From the NCBI GenBank assembly GCA_013141385.1, contig JABFRB010000045.1:1-64000 (forward strand): a DNA stretch of 64,000 bases. Reading direction: 5' to 3'. Both the position numbers and the translations under genes were made by a program. The stretch's first letter is position 1. Every line of letters begins with the position of its first letter. Positions 1 to 9,558 of the stretch are shown here, piece after piece. Source of the DNA: Bacteroidales bacterium (GTDB lineage Bacteria; Bacteroidota; Bacteroidia; Bacteroidales; Tenuifilaceae). The notes under the pieces are model-generated. The model did no database searches and was not told the origin of the DNA. It worked only from the letters and a program-made list of their open reading frames with translations.

Positions 1-1428
1 GTTAAAGTCTACCTCTTTTTTAATAAGACTATTAAATTAAAGAAACTAGGGAGAAATTCTAATATCTATTTTGTAGCATTATTTATCTTTTTAGGAGTAA
101 TATATTTGTTTGTTTTTCATACTAATTTTAATTTTAAATATAGAACCCTTGAATTTCTCGGTACTAAAGATACAAAAACTGTTATGGAGAAAATTTCTTC
201 AAAAATTTACAGGAACATCTATTTTTTACAAAAAAACAATTCTTTAACAGATTTTAATGAAGATATTTGGTATAGAAACTTTGATCCCAAGGATCCATAT
301 TCTTGGCGAGATTTAAGAATTCATAAAATAATGTTTCCTTTAACGGGAAAAAATGTTGATATTGTTCCATTTGATAGTAAAGGATATTTAATGGATAGTA
401 CTTGTAATGCATTTGTGAATTATGGTGAAGCATATTCAATTACAACTGTTGGAATTTCTTATGTTAAAGAGAAGAGTAAATTAAATGCTTCTGTTTTCTG
501 TTTTGTTTCAAATGACTTCAATGGAAATTGGGTAAGTATACAAGCTAATGGAAAGGTATATGGCAAAATTAATGATTCATATGATTTAAATAGTAAAGGG
601 ACTTGGCAGAAACTTTCTTTTTCAACAAATTGTGATATAGGAGAGATTTCTGTAAATTTATATTTTTTAAAAGCGTTGGTAAAAGATTTTTCTACACTTA
701 AAGGCTATGTTATTTTTGCATATCCTGTGTACCAAATAATACCCAAAGACAGTTTAACTTTATTACCATCACAACAACTTGAATATTTAAATAGTATAGA
801 TAACAATAGAATTACAAATTCAGACATATACAAAAAATTTGTATTTACTGATAATTTAAATAAATCGAGTATACTTAATTTGAGTTTTATAAAATTTGTT
901 AATCTTTTTATACCTAATGACCCCGATATACTTCGAAACTGGATTGCGAAATATGTGTCAGAAGATACAACTTATCATCCTTTAAAGTCAAATATAAAAG
1001 CAGGTTTTTATACAGAATCTTTTGGTGAAGATCGTATTTCACGTTGGAAATTTGCCTGGCAAATATTTACAAAAGAATATAATTGGAAACAAAAAATATT
1101 TGGTGGAGGTTTTAACTTTTTAAACTGGTATGGTTACTATTTTCTGAAAGATAAAACAAAGTCAGATTATCCTCACAATCCATTTTTATATATATTACTT
1201 TATTCTGGAATAATTGGTTTATTATTATATTTATTCCTATTATATAAAGTTTTTTATTATTATATAAAATATATTAAAGAGTATTATTTGTTTTTTATTT
1301 TTTTCTTGATTACTTATTTCTTTACCTTTTTTAGTGGTGGAAATCCCTTTGATCCTCCTATTATGGGATTTTTTATGATACTACCATTTTTTGTTCATTA
1401 TATTCATAAAAAAGAGAAATTCCATTAA
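1..1428 (+). CDS. O-antigen polymerase/ligase-like membrane protein, 5' end cut by window
   Basis: The reading frame is open from the first base, so the gene begins before the window; the TTG at 106 is not its start. The visible 475 residues begin with one membrane segment (about residues 23-40). A hydrophilic stretch of about 300 residues follows, and the protein ends with a hydrophobic region holding HNPFLYILLYSGIIG, the Wzy_C/WaaL-type His-Asn motif, and two or three more membrane helices. This family joins lipid-linked glycan repeats in the periplasm (Wzy) or transfers glycan to lipid A (WaaL); which one cannot be told. The long loop contains a beta-sandwich-looking part (nt about 470-740) resembling a carbohydrate-binding module. 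It lies upstream of sugar-nucleotide and flippase genes. Confidence 0.75.
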   Translation, partial: VKVYLFFNKTIKLKKLGRNSNIYFVALFIFLGVIYLFVFHTNFNFKYRTLEFLGTKDTKTVMEKISSKIYRNIYFLQKNNSLTDFNEDIWYRNFDPKDPYSWRDLRIHKIMFPLTGKNVDIVPFDSKGYLMDSTCNAFVNYGEAYSITTVGISYVKEKSKLNASVFCFVSNDFNGNWVSIQANGKVYGKINDSYDLNSKGTWQKLSFSTNCDIGEISVNLYFLKALVKDFSTLKGYVIFAYPVYQIIPKDSLTLLPSQQLEYLNSIDNNRITNSDIYKKFVFTDNLNKSSILNLSFIKFVNLFIPNDPDILRNWIAKYVSEDTTYHPLKSNIKAGFYTESFGEDRISRWKFAWQIFTKEYNWKQKIFGGGFNFLNWYGYYFLKDKTKSDYPHNPFLYILLYSGIIGLLLYLFLLYKVFYYYIKYIKEYYLFFIFFLITYFFTFFSGGNPFDPPIMGFFMILPFFVHYIHKKEKFH

Positions 1429-1475
1429 TTAGGTTTTAATAAAAATTATTAAATGAGATTAATTTCTTTATTCAA

Positions 1476-2612
1476 ATGAAAATATTAAACATTATAGGTG
1501 CTAGACCGCAAATAATAAAGGCTTCCGCGGTAAGTAGAATTATTAAATCGAAATTTTCTGATTGTATTGAAGACATTGTAGTTCATACAGGTCAACATTA
1601 TGATCAAAATATGTCTTCTGTTTTCTTCGATGAATTAAACATCCCTCAACCTCAGTATAATCTTAATATTGGTTCTACATCACATGGGATTCAAACTGCT
1701 GGAATGATTAAAGGTATCGAAGAAATAGTTTTAATTGAGAAACCTGATTATGTAATTGTTTACGGTGATACCAATTCAACCTTAGCTGCTTCAATTGCAT
1801 CATCTAAACTTCGCATTCCAATTGTACATATTGAAGCAGGGTTGAGATCTTTTAATAAATTAATGCCAGAGGAAATAAATCGTATTTTATGCGACCATGT
1901 TTCAACATTTTTATTTACCCCTACAGAACAAGGATACAAAAACCTAATGCAGGAGGGGTTTAAAGAAAATAAAGCGCCTTTTACTATCGATAATCCTGGA
2001 GTTTTTCATGTTGGTGATATTATGTATGATAATAGTTTATACTTTGCAAAAGTGGCGGATAAGCGGTCATCAATATTAAATGACAATGATCTTTTATCAG
2101 AAGAATTTGTCTTAGCTACTATTCATCGAGATCATAACACTGATAACCCTGAAAGACTGGAGGCAATTTTCACTTCATTAATTGAAATAGCCTCAACGTA
2201 CAAAATTAAGGTGCTTTTACCTCTTCATCCTCGAACAAAAAAAATATTACAAAATACATTTAATTCAAGAATAAATAAAGAAATTAATAGAGAGAAACTT
2301 TTACTAATTATTCCACCTGTTTCTTTTTTGGATATGATTCTTTTGGAAAAGAATGCAAAATTAGTAATGACCGATTCTGGTGGAGTGCAAAAAGAAGCTC
2401 ATTTTTTTCAAAAGCCATGCATTATTATTCGTCCAGAAACTGAATGGATAGAACTAGTTAACAATGGCACTGCCGTCCTTGCTGATACAAATAAAGAAAT
2501 AATAATTAAATCATTTGAAAAGTACTATCATTCTGGAAAATTACAATATCCAAATTTCTATGGGGATGGAAATGCTGCAGAATCAATTTGTAAAACCATA
2601 CTTAATATTTAG
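1476..2612 (+). CDS. wecB: UDP-N-acetylglucosamine 2-epimerase, non-hydrolysing
   Basis: This cytoplasmic enzyme interconverts UDP-GlcNAc and UDP-ManNAc, supplying ManNAc-type sugars for surface polysaccharide. The 378 residues match the usual family length. The start MKILNIIGARPQ is the typical first strand and loop. Residues expected for catalysis are present: D98 in GDTN, E120 in HIEAG, E132/E133 in MPEEINR and H217 in TIHRDH. A C-terminal TDSGGVQKEA loop binds the nucleotide. A second, diverged member of the fold lies at 11682 (CapG-like), but this copy keeps the classical WecB signature. No ManNAc dehydrogenase (WecC) is in the window, so the final sugar is not clear. Confidence 0.93.
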   Translation: MKILNIIGARPQIIKASAVSRIIKSKFSDCIEDIVVHTGQHYDQNMSSVFFDELNIPQPQYNLNIGSTSHGIQTAGMIKGIEEIVLIEKPDYVIVYGDTNSTLAASIASSKLRIPIVHIEAGLRSFNKLMPEEINRILCDHVSTFLFTPTEQGYKNLMQEGFKENKAPFTIDNPGVFHVGDIMYDNSLYFAKVADKRSSILNDNDLLSEEFVLATIHRDHNTDNPERLEAIFTSLIEIASTYKIKVLLPLHPRTKKILQNTFNSRINKEINREKLLLIIPPVSFLDMILLEKNAKLVMTDSGGVQKEAHFFQKPCIIIRPETEWIELVNNGTAVLADTNKEIIIKSFEKYYHSGKLQYPNFYGDGNAAESICKTILNI

Positions 2613-2781
2613 CATATATCAATAAAAATAATCAATTATGTTTTCATTTCTTGACTCTGTTCTAAATGGCAAAAAATTGACAGTCTTATACTTAAGTCAT
2701 ATTGAGTGAAATTGAATTATACATTGATTATCAGAATATTATAAAAATATAACGAATTATTGAACTAATAACTTTACCTAA

Positions 2782-3774
2782 TTGAAAATTTATCTTTTAA
2801 TTGGATGTCTCGGGATTCTATCCTTTGCAATAACATATATAAGTAGACTATTAGCCATTCGGTATAAGTTTATTCAATTTCCCAATGAGAGGAGTCTGCA
2901 TGATGTTCCAACGCCAAAGGTAGGTGGTATATCAATTGTTATTACTTGGTACTTGGGAATCTCTATTCTTTTTTGGTTTAAAGTTCTTGAACAGAATTTG
3001 TATTTTGCTTTGTTGAGTGGAATTTTATTAGCTATTGTAAGCCTTATTGATGATTTAATCAATCTTAAACCATTTATACGCCTTCTTGTACAATTTGCTT
3101 CTGCAATTTTGGCTTTTGTATTTTTGAACGGATTACGTCCATTAATTATTCCGAGAATAGAAATAAATTATTTATTTATTATTTATCCTCTGGCTATAAT
3201 TGGGATGGTATGGTTTATTAATCTATTTAACTTTATGGATGGGGTTGATGGCTTTGCTTCGATAGAGGCTATAATTATTAGTATTATTCTTTTTTATTAT
3301 TCAGGTAATATTATTAATATTTTACTTATTGCTTGTATTTCTGGTTTTTTATTTTGGAATTGGCCAAAGGCAAAAATTTTTATGGGTGATGTTGGTAGTA
3401 CGCAATTAGGCTTTATTTTAATTGTACTGGGTATTTATTTCCATAATACTTTTAGATTTTCTATTTTAAATTGGATAATGTTATCATCACCCTTTTGGTT
3501 TGATGCCACTCTTACTCTATTTCGAAGATGGCGCAATGGAGAAAAATTGGGTCAAGCGCATCGCAAGCATGCTTACCAGAGAATTGTTCAGGCTGGTTAT
3601 TCACACGGTATGGTAGATTTATTTTTAATTTTAATAAATGCGATAATTATTTTAATGATATTTATTTACAGAAAGTTTGTAGTGACTCAAATCCCTATTT
3701 ACTTTTTAAGTTTACTTTTTCTATACTTTTTGACAAGATTAGTAGACAAAAAATTTCCATTTACTACTAAGTGA
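2782..3774 (+). CDS. WecA/WbpL-type polyprenyl-phosphate sugar-1-phosphate transferase
   Basis: This is probably the initiating enzyme of the repeat unit, moving an N-acetylaminosugar-1-phosphate from a UDP-sugar to undecaprenyl phosphate at the inner membrane. The 330 residues form about ten hydrophobic helices. Family motifs are visible in order: SLHDVPTPKVGG (38-49), LIDD (88-91, metal-binding Asp pair), NFMDGVDG (150-157), MGDVGS (201-206) and HRKHAYQR near residue 260, which is typical of the WecA/WbpL branch rather than MraY. The start is TTG at 2782. The stop overlaps the GTG start of the flippase (GTGA), so the two are probably translated together. Exact sugar specificity is not predictable. 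Confidence 0.9.
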   Translation: MKIYLLIGCLGILSFAITYISRLLAIRYKFIQFPNERSLHDVPTPKVGGISIVITWYLGISILFWFKVLEQNLYFALLSGILLAIVSLIDDLINLKPFIRLLVQFASAILAFVFLNGLRPLIIPRIEINYLFIIYPLAIIGMVWFINLFNFMDGVDGFASIEAIIISIILFYYSGNIINILLIACISGFLFWNWPKAKIFMGDVGSTQLGFILIVLGIYFHNTFRFSILNWIMLSSPFWFDATLTLFRRWRNGEKLGQAHRKHAYQRIVQAGYSHGMVDLFLILINAIIILMIFIYRKFVVTQIPIYFLSLLFLYFLTRLVDKKFPFTTK

Positions 3775-5102
3775 TACAAATTAAATTGATTCAAAGAAGC
3801 ATATTAATCTGGCGTTCATTACTTCAATCAGAATTACTTAGAAATACTACCATTTTAATTTCTGGAACAGTAATAGCCCAGTTAATACCAATTTTTCTTC
3901 GACCTTTTTTAAGTAGACACTACACCCCTGAAACATTTGGAGCCTTTGCAGTATATCTTGGTTTAGTAGGAATACTTATAGTGCTTTCATCGTTTAAGTT
4001 TGAGATGGCTATAGTTCTTCCTAAAAGGGATAAGGATGCTGTAAATATTCTTATTCTTTCATTATTTTTAAATTTTATTTTTAATGTTTTTTTACTGATT
4101 GTGATAATGATATGGAAGGGCAGTATTCTAAGATTAATAAATCTTTCCATTGATTATTCCGCTTACCTTTATTTTGTTCCATTAGGTACTTTTTTGTACA
4201 ATGCATATCAAAGCATTAATTACTGGCTAATTCGGAAGAAAAGTTTTTTTGCGATAACAGTAAATAAGTTTACCCGAAGGGGATTCGAAGGAGCTATGCA
4301 ATCTGGATTTGCGTTTAGTGGCTTTTCTAAAGGTCTAATTCTAGGTGACATAGTTGGACAATTATCAAATGTAATTATAGGTCTATTTCAAGGGATTAAG
4401 TGTGGTTTAGCAATTGAACTAATCAGTTGGCGTAAAATAAAGTATGTAATAATCAAATATTCAGATTTTCCTAAGTTTAATTTGATACCAGGTTTTATGA
4501 GTGCTTGCAGTTTTTTATTGCCTGCAATTTTTATTAATAAATATTTTTCTTCCGAGAATGCTGGTTTCTTTGATATGTCTAAATTATTACTTTCAATACC
4601 CTTAGCTCTTGTTGCAACTTCTTTATCAAATGTTCTTCTTCAAAGAATATCGGAAAAGTACAGGAATTTTCAAAGTATTAAAAGAGAACTTATACCAATA
4701 CTCGGAATAGTAACTGCAATTGCAGTTGTTGAGATTGTAATAATATCATTATTTGGTGTTGAACTATTTAAGTTTATTTTTGGAGAGAAATGGGAGTTTT
4801 CAGGAAAAATTTCAAAAATCCTTGTATGGTCATACGCACTTAACTTCTTATTGGCCACTTTTAGTAGCATATTCATCTCTATGAATAAAATCAGATTATT
4901 GAGTATCTGGCAACTCTTTTATTTCCTATCTATCCTTTCTCTAGTATTTTTTAAAGATTATGATTTTAGTAATTTTATTGTGATATATGTTATAATTGAG
5001 TTGATTTGTTCTTTCACAGCTTCAATTCTGATGCTTTACATAGTTATTAAATATGAAGAGAAGATATTATTAATGAATAAAATACAGTTTAGTAAAAAAT
5101 GA
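3771..5102 (+). CDS. wzx: Wzx-type polysaccharide flippase
   Basis: This is an inner-membrane protein of 443 residues with about twelve to fourteen hydrophobic helices and an N-terminus (SGTVIAQLIPIFLRPFLSR) typical of the polysaccharide_synt/MOP superfamily. It would flip the undecaprenyl-linked repeat unit to the periplasm for polymerisation. The GTG start overlaps the stop of the WbpL-like gene, and its own stop overlaps the ATG of the next glycosyltransferase (ATGA). The three genes are therefore one translationally coupled block. No substrate can be read from the sequence, and such flippases are generally poorly conserved. Confidence 0.88.
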   Translation: MIQIKLIQRSILIWRSLLQSELLRNTTILISGTVIAQLIPIFLRPFLSRHYTPETFGAFAVYLGLVGILIVLSSFKFEMAIVLPKRDKDAVNILILSLFLNFIFNVFLLIVIMIWKGSILRLINLSIDYSAYLYFVPLGTFLYNAYQSINYWLIRKKSFFAITVNKFTRRGFEGAMQSGFAFSGFSKGLILGDIVGQLSNVIIGLFQGIKCGLAIELISWRKIKYVIIKYSDFPKFNLIPGFMSACSFLLPAIFINKYFSSENAGFFDMSKLLLSIPLALVATSLSNVLLQRISEKYRNFQSIKRELIPILGIVTAIAVVEIVIISLFGVELFKFIFGEKWEFSGKISKILVWSYALNFLLATFSSIFISMNKIRLLSIWQLFYFLSILSLVFFKDYDFSNFIVIYVIIELICSFTASILMLYIVIKYEEKILLMNKIQFSKK

Positions 5103-6295
5103 AAATTGTAATTCTTTCAATTTGGTATTCCGATAAGATGGGGTATATAGAGAATTGTTTACCCAAAGCATTAGCAAAATTAGGGCATGAGGTACATGTA
5201 ATTACATCTACTGCTCAGGTATATTACGATGAACCAAATTATGATAAAATTTATAAATTGTATCTTGGAGATCGGATACAGAAGGAAGGTACATGTGAAC
5301 TTGATGGATTTATGCTTCATCGATTACCCTTTGGTACAATACAAAAAAAAATATACTTGAAGAGTATTAGAAAAAAACTAAAAGAAATAAATCCAGATAT
5401 TGTTCAAACATTTGATGCTTTCTCATTTCTGACTTTACAGGGAGCTTATTATAAGTTATTCTTTAAATATAAATTTTTTACGGCGAATCATATTGTTGCA
5501 TCTGTTTTTCCTCTGTATAAGAAAGATACTTCAACATTGATTCATAAAATATCATTCTATTTTACAAGAACTCTTCCGGGCAAAATGATAAGTTTTATAA
5601 CATCACGTTGTTACCCTGCTACTGTTGATGCGTTAGAAATTGCAATAAATTTTTATGGCATACCAAAGAATAAAGCAAAACTTGCTTGCTTGGGTGTAGA
5701 TACGGATTATTTTCATCCATCAAGTTTGAATGCTGAATCTCTGTCTGAGAAAGTTAAACGAAAAGATGATCTCGGATTTTCTGGCAATGAACTGTTATGT
5801 ATCTACACAGGTAGATTTACCGAAGGTAAAAACCCATTATGCCTTGCTAAAGCAATTGATAAACTTGTTGAATTGAATGAACCCTTTAAAGCGATTTTTC
5901 TTGGCGACGGTCCTCAACTGAATGAAATAAAAAGTTTAAAAGGTTGTTATATTCATAAATTTGTTCCATATCATGAATTGCCTGATTATTATCGAATTGC
6001 AGACATTGGTATTTGGCCTAGGCAGGAGTCAACGAGCATGATAGATGCAACAGCCTGTGGATTACCTATTATAATTAGTAATTTAGTGAAAGCAACAGAA
6101 CGAATTGAAGGGAATGGGTTGACCTATATTGAGAATGATGTTGATGATTTGGTGAGAGTTTTAATGAAGATGAAGGATGAGGAAATTCGTAATCGTTTTT
6201 CGAGGTTTGGGGTAGAGAAGATTAGAGAAAAATATAGTTGGGATATAATAGCCAAGGATCGTGTTAGAGACTATCAATCTTTTCTTAATAAATAG
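5099..6295 (+). CDS. Glycosyltransferase, GT-B fold (GT4-like)
   Basis: The 398-residue protein has the two Rossmann domains of GT-B enzymes. It begins MKIVILSIWYSDKMGYIEN with an N-terminal acceptor domain (HEVHVITS). The C-terminal donor domain has CIYTGRFTEGKNPLCLAKAI, FLGDGPQ and an RQESTSMIDATACGLP segment that corresponds to the E-x7-E nucleotide-sugar loop. It should add one sugar to the lipid-linked repeat on the cytoplasmic side. It overlaps the flippase by four bases. Donor and linkage are unknown. Confidence 0.88.
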   Translation: MKIVILSIWYSDKMGYIENCLPKALAKLGHEVHVITSTAQVYYDEPNYDKIYKLYLGDRIQKEGTCELDGFMLHRLPFGTIQKKIYLKSIRKKLKEINPDIVQTFDAFSFLTLQGAYYKLFFKYKFFTANHIVASVFPLYKKDTSTLIHKISFYFTRTLPGKMISFITSRCYPATVDALEIAINFYGIPKNKAKLACLGVDTDYFHPSSLNAESLSEKVKRKDDLGFSGNELLCIYTGRFTEGKNPLCLAKAIDKLVELNEPFKAIFLGDGPQLNEIKSLKGCYIHKFVPYHELPDYYRIADIGIWPRQESTSMIDATACGLPIIISNLVKATERIEGNGLTYIENDVDDLVRVLMKMKDEEIRNRFSRFGVEKIREKYSWDIIAKDRVRDYQSFLNK

Positions 6296-6302
6296 AAAAG
6301 TA

Positions 6303-7115
6303 ATGATTAAAGATTTAATTAAAGATTTTTTACCGCCGATATTCATTAGATTTTTAAGCGGATTGTTTTATGGTTGGCATGGAAACTATTCTTCATGGGA
6401 TAAAGCAAGCAAATTATGTTTTGGATATAACTCTCAGTTAATTCTTGAGAAGGTTAGAGAATCCACAATGATGGTAAAGTCTGGTAAGGCTGTATATGAA
6501 CGAGACTCATTTATTTTTAACGAAATTCAATATTCTTACCCTGTACTGTCAAGTTTAATGTGGATTGCTGCTCAAAATAATGGAAATTTAACTGTTCTCG
6601 ATTTTGGAGGATCTCTCGGTAGCAGTTACTATCAGAATAAACTATTCCTTGACCATTTAAATGATGTTAAGTGGTGTATTGTGGAACAGCCAAATTTTGT
6701 TAAAGTTGGGCTAGAGCAATTTTCTGATGATAAATTAAAATTCTATTATACTATTGATGATTGCATAAAAGATAATGAAGTAGATGTGGTTCTACTTTCA
6801 AGTGTATTACAGTATATTGAGAAACCCTATGAACTACTTGAATTGCTTAAAGTTAAAAGAATTCCTTATATTCTATTTGATAGAACGCAATTTTTAAGAG
6901 GAGATGATCGGATTACGATACAGAAGGTAAATCCAGCAATCTATAAAGCAAGTTACCCATGTTGGTTTTTTAATAAACAAAAGCTATTAAGTTTTTTGGA
7001 ATCTGAATACGAATTGATTATTGAGTTTGATACTTTAGGAAGAGCCAATATTCCTTCTGAGTTTAAAGGATTTTTATATAAATTAAAGAAAAAGAAATAT
7101 ATTATCTCTGATTAA
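6303..7115 (+). CDS. TIGR04325-type putative methyltransferase
   Basis: The start is placed at ATG 6303, eight bases after the preceding stop; a longer in-frame extension back to 6261 would overlap the previous gene. The 270 residues carry the features I associate with the TIGR04325 (LIC12133-like) family: WHGNYSSWDKA near residue 25, VYERDS at 64-69, the SAM-binding-type LDFGGSLGSSYY at 99-110 and WCIVEQP at 124-130. The family lies in O-antigen and capsule clusters and is thought to methylate a sugar or a terminal residue; the substrate is not established to my knowledge. It sits between a glycosyltransferase and the amino-sugar genes. Confidence 0.8.
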   Translation: MIKDLIKDFLPPIFIRFLSGLFYGWHGNYSSWDKASKLCFGYNSQLILEKVRESTMMVKSGKAVYERDSFIFNEIQYSYPVLSSLMWIAAQNNGNLTVLDFGGSLGSSYYQNKLFLDHLNDVKWCIVEQPNFVKVGLEQFSDDKLKFYYTIDDCIKDNEVDVVLLSSVLQYIEKPYELLELLKVKRIPYILFDRTQFLRGDDRITIQKVNPAIYKASYPCWFFNKQKLLSFLESEYELIIEFDTLGRANIPSEFKGFLYKLKKKKYIISD

Positions 7116-7126
7116 TAAAGAATTTC

Positions 7127-7495
7127 ATGGCCTATTTAATAGATCTTAAAACATTTACTGATAAAAGAGGAAATCTCACAGTTATTGAAAAAGTTCTTCC
7201 ATTTCAGATCAAAAGGGTTTTTTACATATATGGAGTTGATGACTCTATTCGAGGAGGTCATCGGCATCATAGAACCATTCAGGCTGCAATTTGTATTAAA
7301 GGAGAATGTAAAATATACAATAATGATAGTAAAAAGACGGACGTATTTAACCTTGATAGGCCTTCCACATGTTTGATCCTTGAACCACAGGATTGGCATC
7401 AAATGTATGATTTTTCTAAAGATGCAATACTTATGGTATTTGCATCAGAGTATTATGATGAGAATGACTATATTTTCCAGAAGTATGATGATTGA
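7127..7495 (+). CDS. fdtA: FdtA/WxcM-type sugar 3,4-ketoisomerase (cupin)
   Basis: A 122-residue single-domain cupin. The start [20 protein letters not shown] and the histidine cluster GGHRHH (43-48) are typical of FdtA/TylM-like ketoisomerases, which convert dTDP-4-keto-6-deoxyglucose to the 3-keto form. The 3-keto sugar is the substrate of the aminotransferase encoded next, whose start overlaps this stop. Together they would make a dTDP-3-amino-3,6-dideoxyhexose (Fuc3N or Qui3N type). FdtA and QdtA differ subtly in stereochemistry and I cannot separate them here. RmlA and RmlB, needed to make the precursor, are not in the window. Confidence 0.82.
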   Translation: MAYLIDLKTFTDKRGNLTVIEKVLPFQIKRVFYIYGVDDSIRGGHRHHRTIQAAICIKGECKIYNNDSKKTDVFNLDRPSTCLILEPQDWHQMYDFSKDAILMVFASEYYDENDYIFQKYDD

Positions 7496-8570
7496 GTACG
7501 AAAATCTAGCAAAATTAAATCAGCCCTATTTCGAAGAGTATAAAAATGCTTTCAGCAATGTACTCGAATCGGGATGGTTTATTTTAGGGGAGAATGTTAA
7601 ACGATTCGAAGAAGAGTTTGCCGAATATAACAATATGAAGCATTGTGTAGGTGTAGCTTCTGGATTAGATGCTTTAATATTATCCATTAAAGCACTTGAT
7701 ATTGAGGATGGTTCAGAAATAATTGTACCTTCAAACACCTATATTGCTACTATATTAGCGATTATACATAGCGGTCATGTACCAATTTTGGTTGAACCAA
7801 ATATCACAACGTATAATATCGATACTAACAAAATAGAAGAGGCGATCAGTTCCAAAACAAAAGCTATAATGATCGTTCACCTATATGGTAAAGTTTGTGA
7901 TATGGATCCGATTCTTGATATTTGTAAAAGACATAAACTTTACCTAATTGAGGATTGTGCTCAAGCACATGGTGCGATGCACCAAGGAAAAAAAGCAGGT
8001 AGTTTTGGCGACATGGCTGCTTTTAGTTTCTATCCCACTAAAAACCTTGGATGTTTAGGCGATGGGGGAGCAGTTACTACTAACAATCCAATTTTTGACG
8101 AGAAATTAAGAATGCTTAGAAATTATGGTTCGAGTAAAAAGTACTACAATCAATATATAGGATATAATTCTAGGTTAGATGAAGTACAAGCAGCTTTTCT
8201 AAGCATCAAACTAAAGCATTTAGATGAAATAAATGAGCATAAAAGAACTTTAGCTTCAATTTACTCAAAAAATTTAAAAACAGATTTTATTATTCCAGTT
8301 CAAGAGGCTGATTTTTTTGATGTTTTTCATATTTACAATATTCGGCATAAGCAAAGGGATGATTTAAAAGCATACCTATTGAAGAACAATATTAAAACGG
8401 AAATTCATTATCCTGTTGCTCCAAATAAGCAAATAGCATTAGGATTTTTAAAACACCTTAGCTTCCCAATATCTGAAGAGATACATGCTACAACACTTAG
8501 TTTGCCTATTTCAACTTTCCATACAAAGGATAATATCTATAGAGTGGTGGAAGTGTTAAATAAATATTAG
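7488..8570 (+). CDS. fdtB: PLP-dependent sugar aminotransferase, DegT/DnrJ/EryC1 family (FdtB-like)
   Basis: The start at ATG 7488 (or ATG 7485) gives about 360 residues and overlaps the FdtA stop; the longer open frame back to 7380 lies inside fdtA. PLP-binding features are visible: [10 protein letters not shown] (58-67), D156 in [10 protein letters not shown] and the Schiff-base lysine K185 in SFYPTKNLG, followed by GDGGAVTTN. The enzyme would transaminate the 3-keto sugar made by FdtA, using glutamate as donor. Adjacency to an FdtA-type cupin is the main reason for choosing a 3-aminotransferase over the 4-aminotransferases of the same family. Confidence 0.87.
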   Translation: MIEYENLAKLNQPYFEEYKNAFSNVLESGWFILGENVKRFEEEFAEYNNMKHCVGVASGLDALILSIKALDIEDGSEIIVPSNTYIATILAIIHSGHVPILVEPNITTYNIDTNKIEEAISSKTKAIMIVHLYGKVCDMDPILDICKRHKLYLIEDCAQAHGAMHQGKKAGSFGDMAAFSFYPTKNLGCLGDGGAVTTNNPIFDEKLRMLRNYGSSKKYYNQYIGYNSRLDEVQAAFLSIKLKHLDEINEHKRTLASIYSKNLKTDFIIPVQEADFFDVFHIYNIRHKQRDDLKAYLLKNNIKTEIHYPVAPNKQIALGFLKHLSFPISEEIHATTLSLPISTFHTKDNIYRVVEVLNKY

Positions 8571-8575
8571 GGTTT

Positions 8576-9538
8576 ATGACTGATACTAAGCATATTTGTA
8601 CATATTTCGATTTTAATTTTTTACCCAGAGGGCTTGCATTATATAATTCTATAAAACGATTTCATAGCGATTTTATCCTATATGTATTGGCTTTTGATGA
8701 TCAAACATTTACATATCTTTCAGATTTAAAGTTTGATAACCTAAAACCAATTTCAATAGCAACTTATAATAAACACTTTAATACATCGCAGGATAAATAT
8801 GAGGATAGGAAGCAATACTATTTCTCAGCAACCCCAAATATATGCCTATACATACTAGATAATAACCCAAATATTGATTTACTGCTTTACCTTGATGCCG
8901 ATGTATATGTTTTCAGTTCACTAGATCCTTTGTATAAAGAGATAGGGGATTCATCTATTGCTATTTGTTCGCATAGATTTCATCCAGTTTTTAATTTACT
9001 ATCAAAGAACTACGGGCGGTTTAATGTTGGAGTTAATTTATTTAGGAACAACGAAGTTGGACGAAGATGCTTGTCGGATTGGAAATCTGAATGTGACAAT
9101 TGGTATCCCAATCAGCCAGGTTATCCTTTAAAATTTTTCTCCGATCAAATTTTTCTTGATACTTGGTTAAGTAGGTATCCTGAAATTATGGTCATAGAGA
9201 ATATAGGAGTAGATGCTGCTCCATGGAATATTGCAAATTATAGAGTTAAATCAGTAAATGGACAATTTTACCTGAATGATGTCCCTTTAATAATATATCA
9301 TTTCTCGTCCTTAAAAAAGATTAATAGTGTAATCTGGAATGGAAATACCATTTTCTATTTTGCTTCAATTAAAGGGGCTCTTCTAGAAATGTATAAAAAT
9401 TATATATTTGACATTGAATCATACGGTTTAAATAATTCATGTGTAACGGCATTAACTCATAGTAATAGTTCTGTAAAGAGAATTTTTTATTTTTTTGGAA
9501 AACTATTATTGAATGAGACTATTAAGATGAATTCTTAG
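8576..9538 (+). CDS. Glycosyltransferase, GT-A fold with DxD motif
   Basis: The 320-residue protein opens CTYFDFNFLPRGLALYNSI, typical of GT8-like or nucleotide-diphospho-sugar transferases in which the donor site forms first. The metal-binding motif is DAD at 107-109 in LLLYLDADVYVF, and RFNVGVNLFRN and SDQIFLDTWL follow, as in retaining GT-A enzymes. It lies six bases after fdtB and may transfer the amino-deoxyhexose, though that is only inferred from position. It could belong to a DUF-type relative of GT8. Confidence 0.75.
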   Translation: MTDTKHICTYFDFNFLPRGLALYNSIKRFHSDFILYVLAFDDQTFTYLSDLKFDNLKPISIATYNKHFNTSQDKYEDRKQYYFSATPNICLYILDNNPNIDLLLYLDADVYVFSSLDPLYKEIGDSSIAICSHRFHPVFNLLSKNYGRFNVGVNLFRNNEVGRRCLSDWKSECDNWYPNQPGYPLKFFSDQIFLDTWLSRYPEIMVIENIGVDAAPWNIANYRVKSVNGQFYLNDVPLIIYHFSSLKKINSVIWNGNTIFYFASIKGALLEMYKNYIFDIESYGLNNSCVTALTHSNSSVKRIFYFFGKLLLNETIKMNS

Positions 9539-9558
9539 TATCTAAAATATTTTGGATT

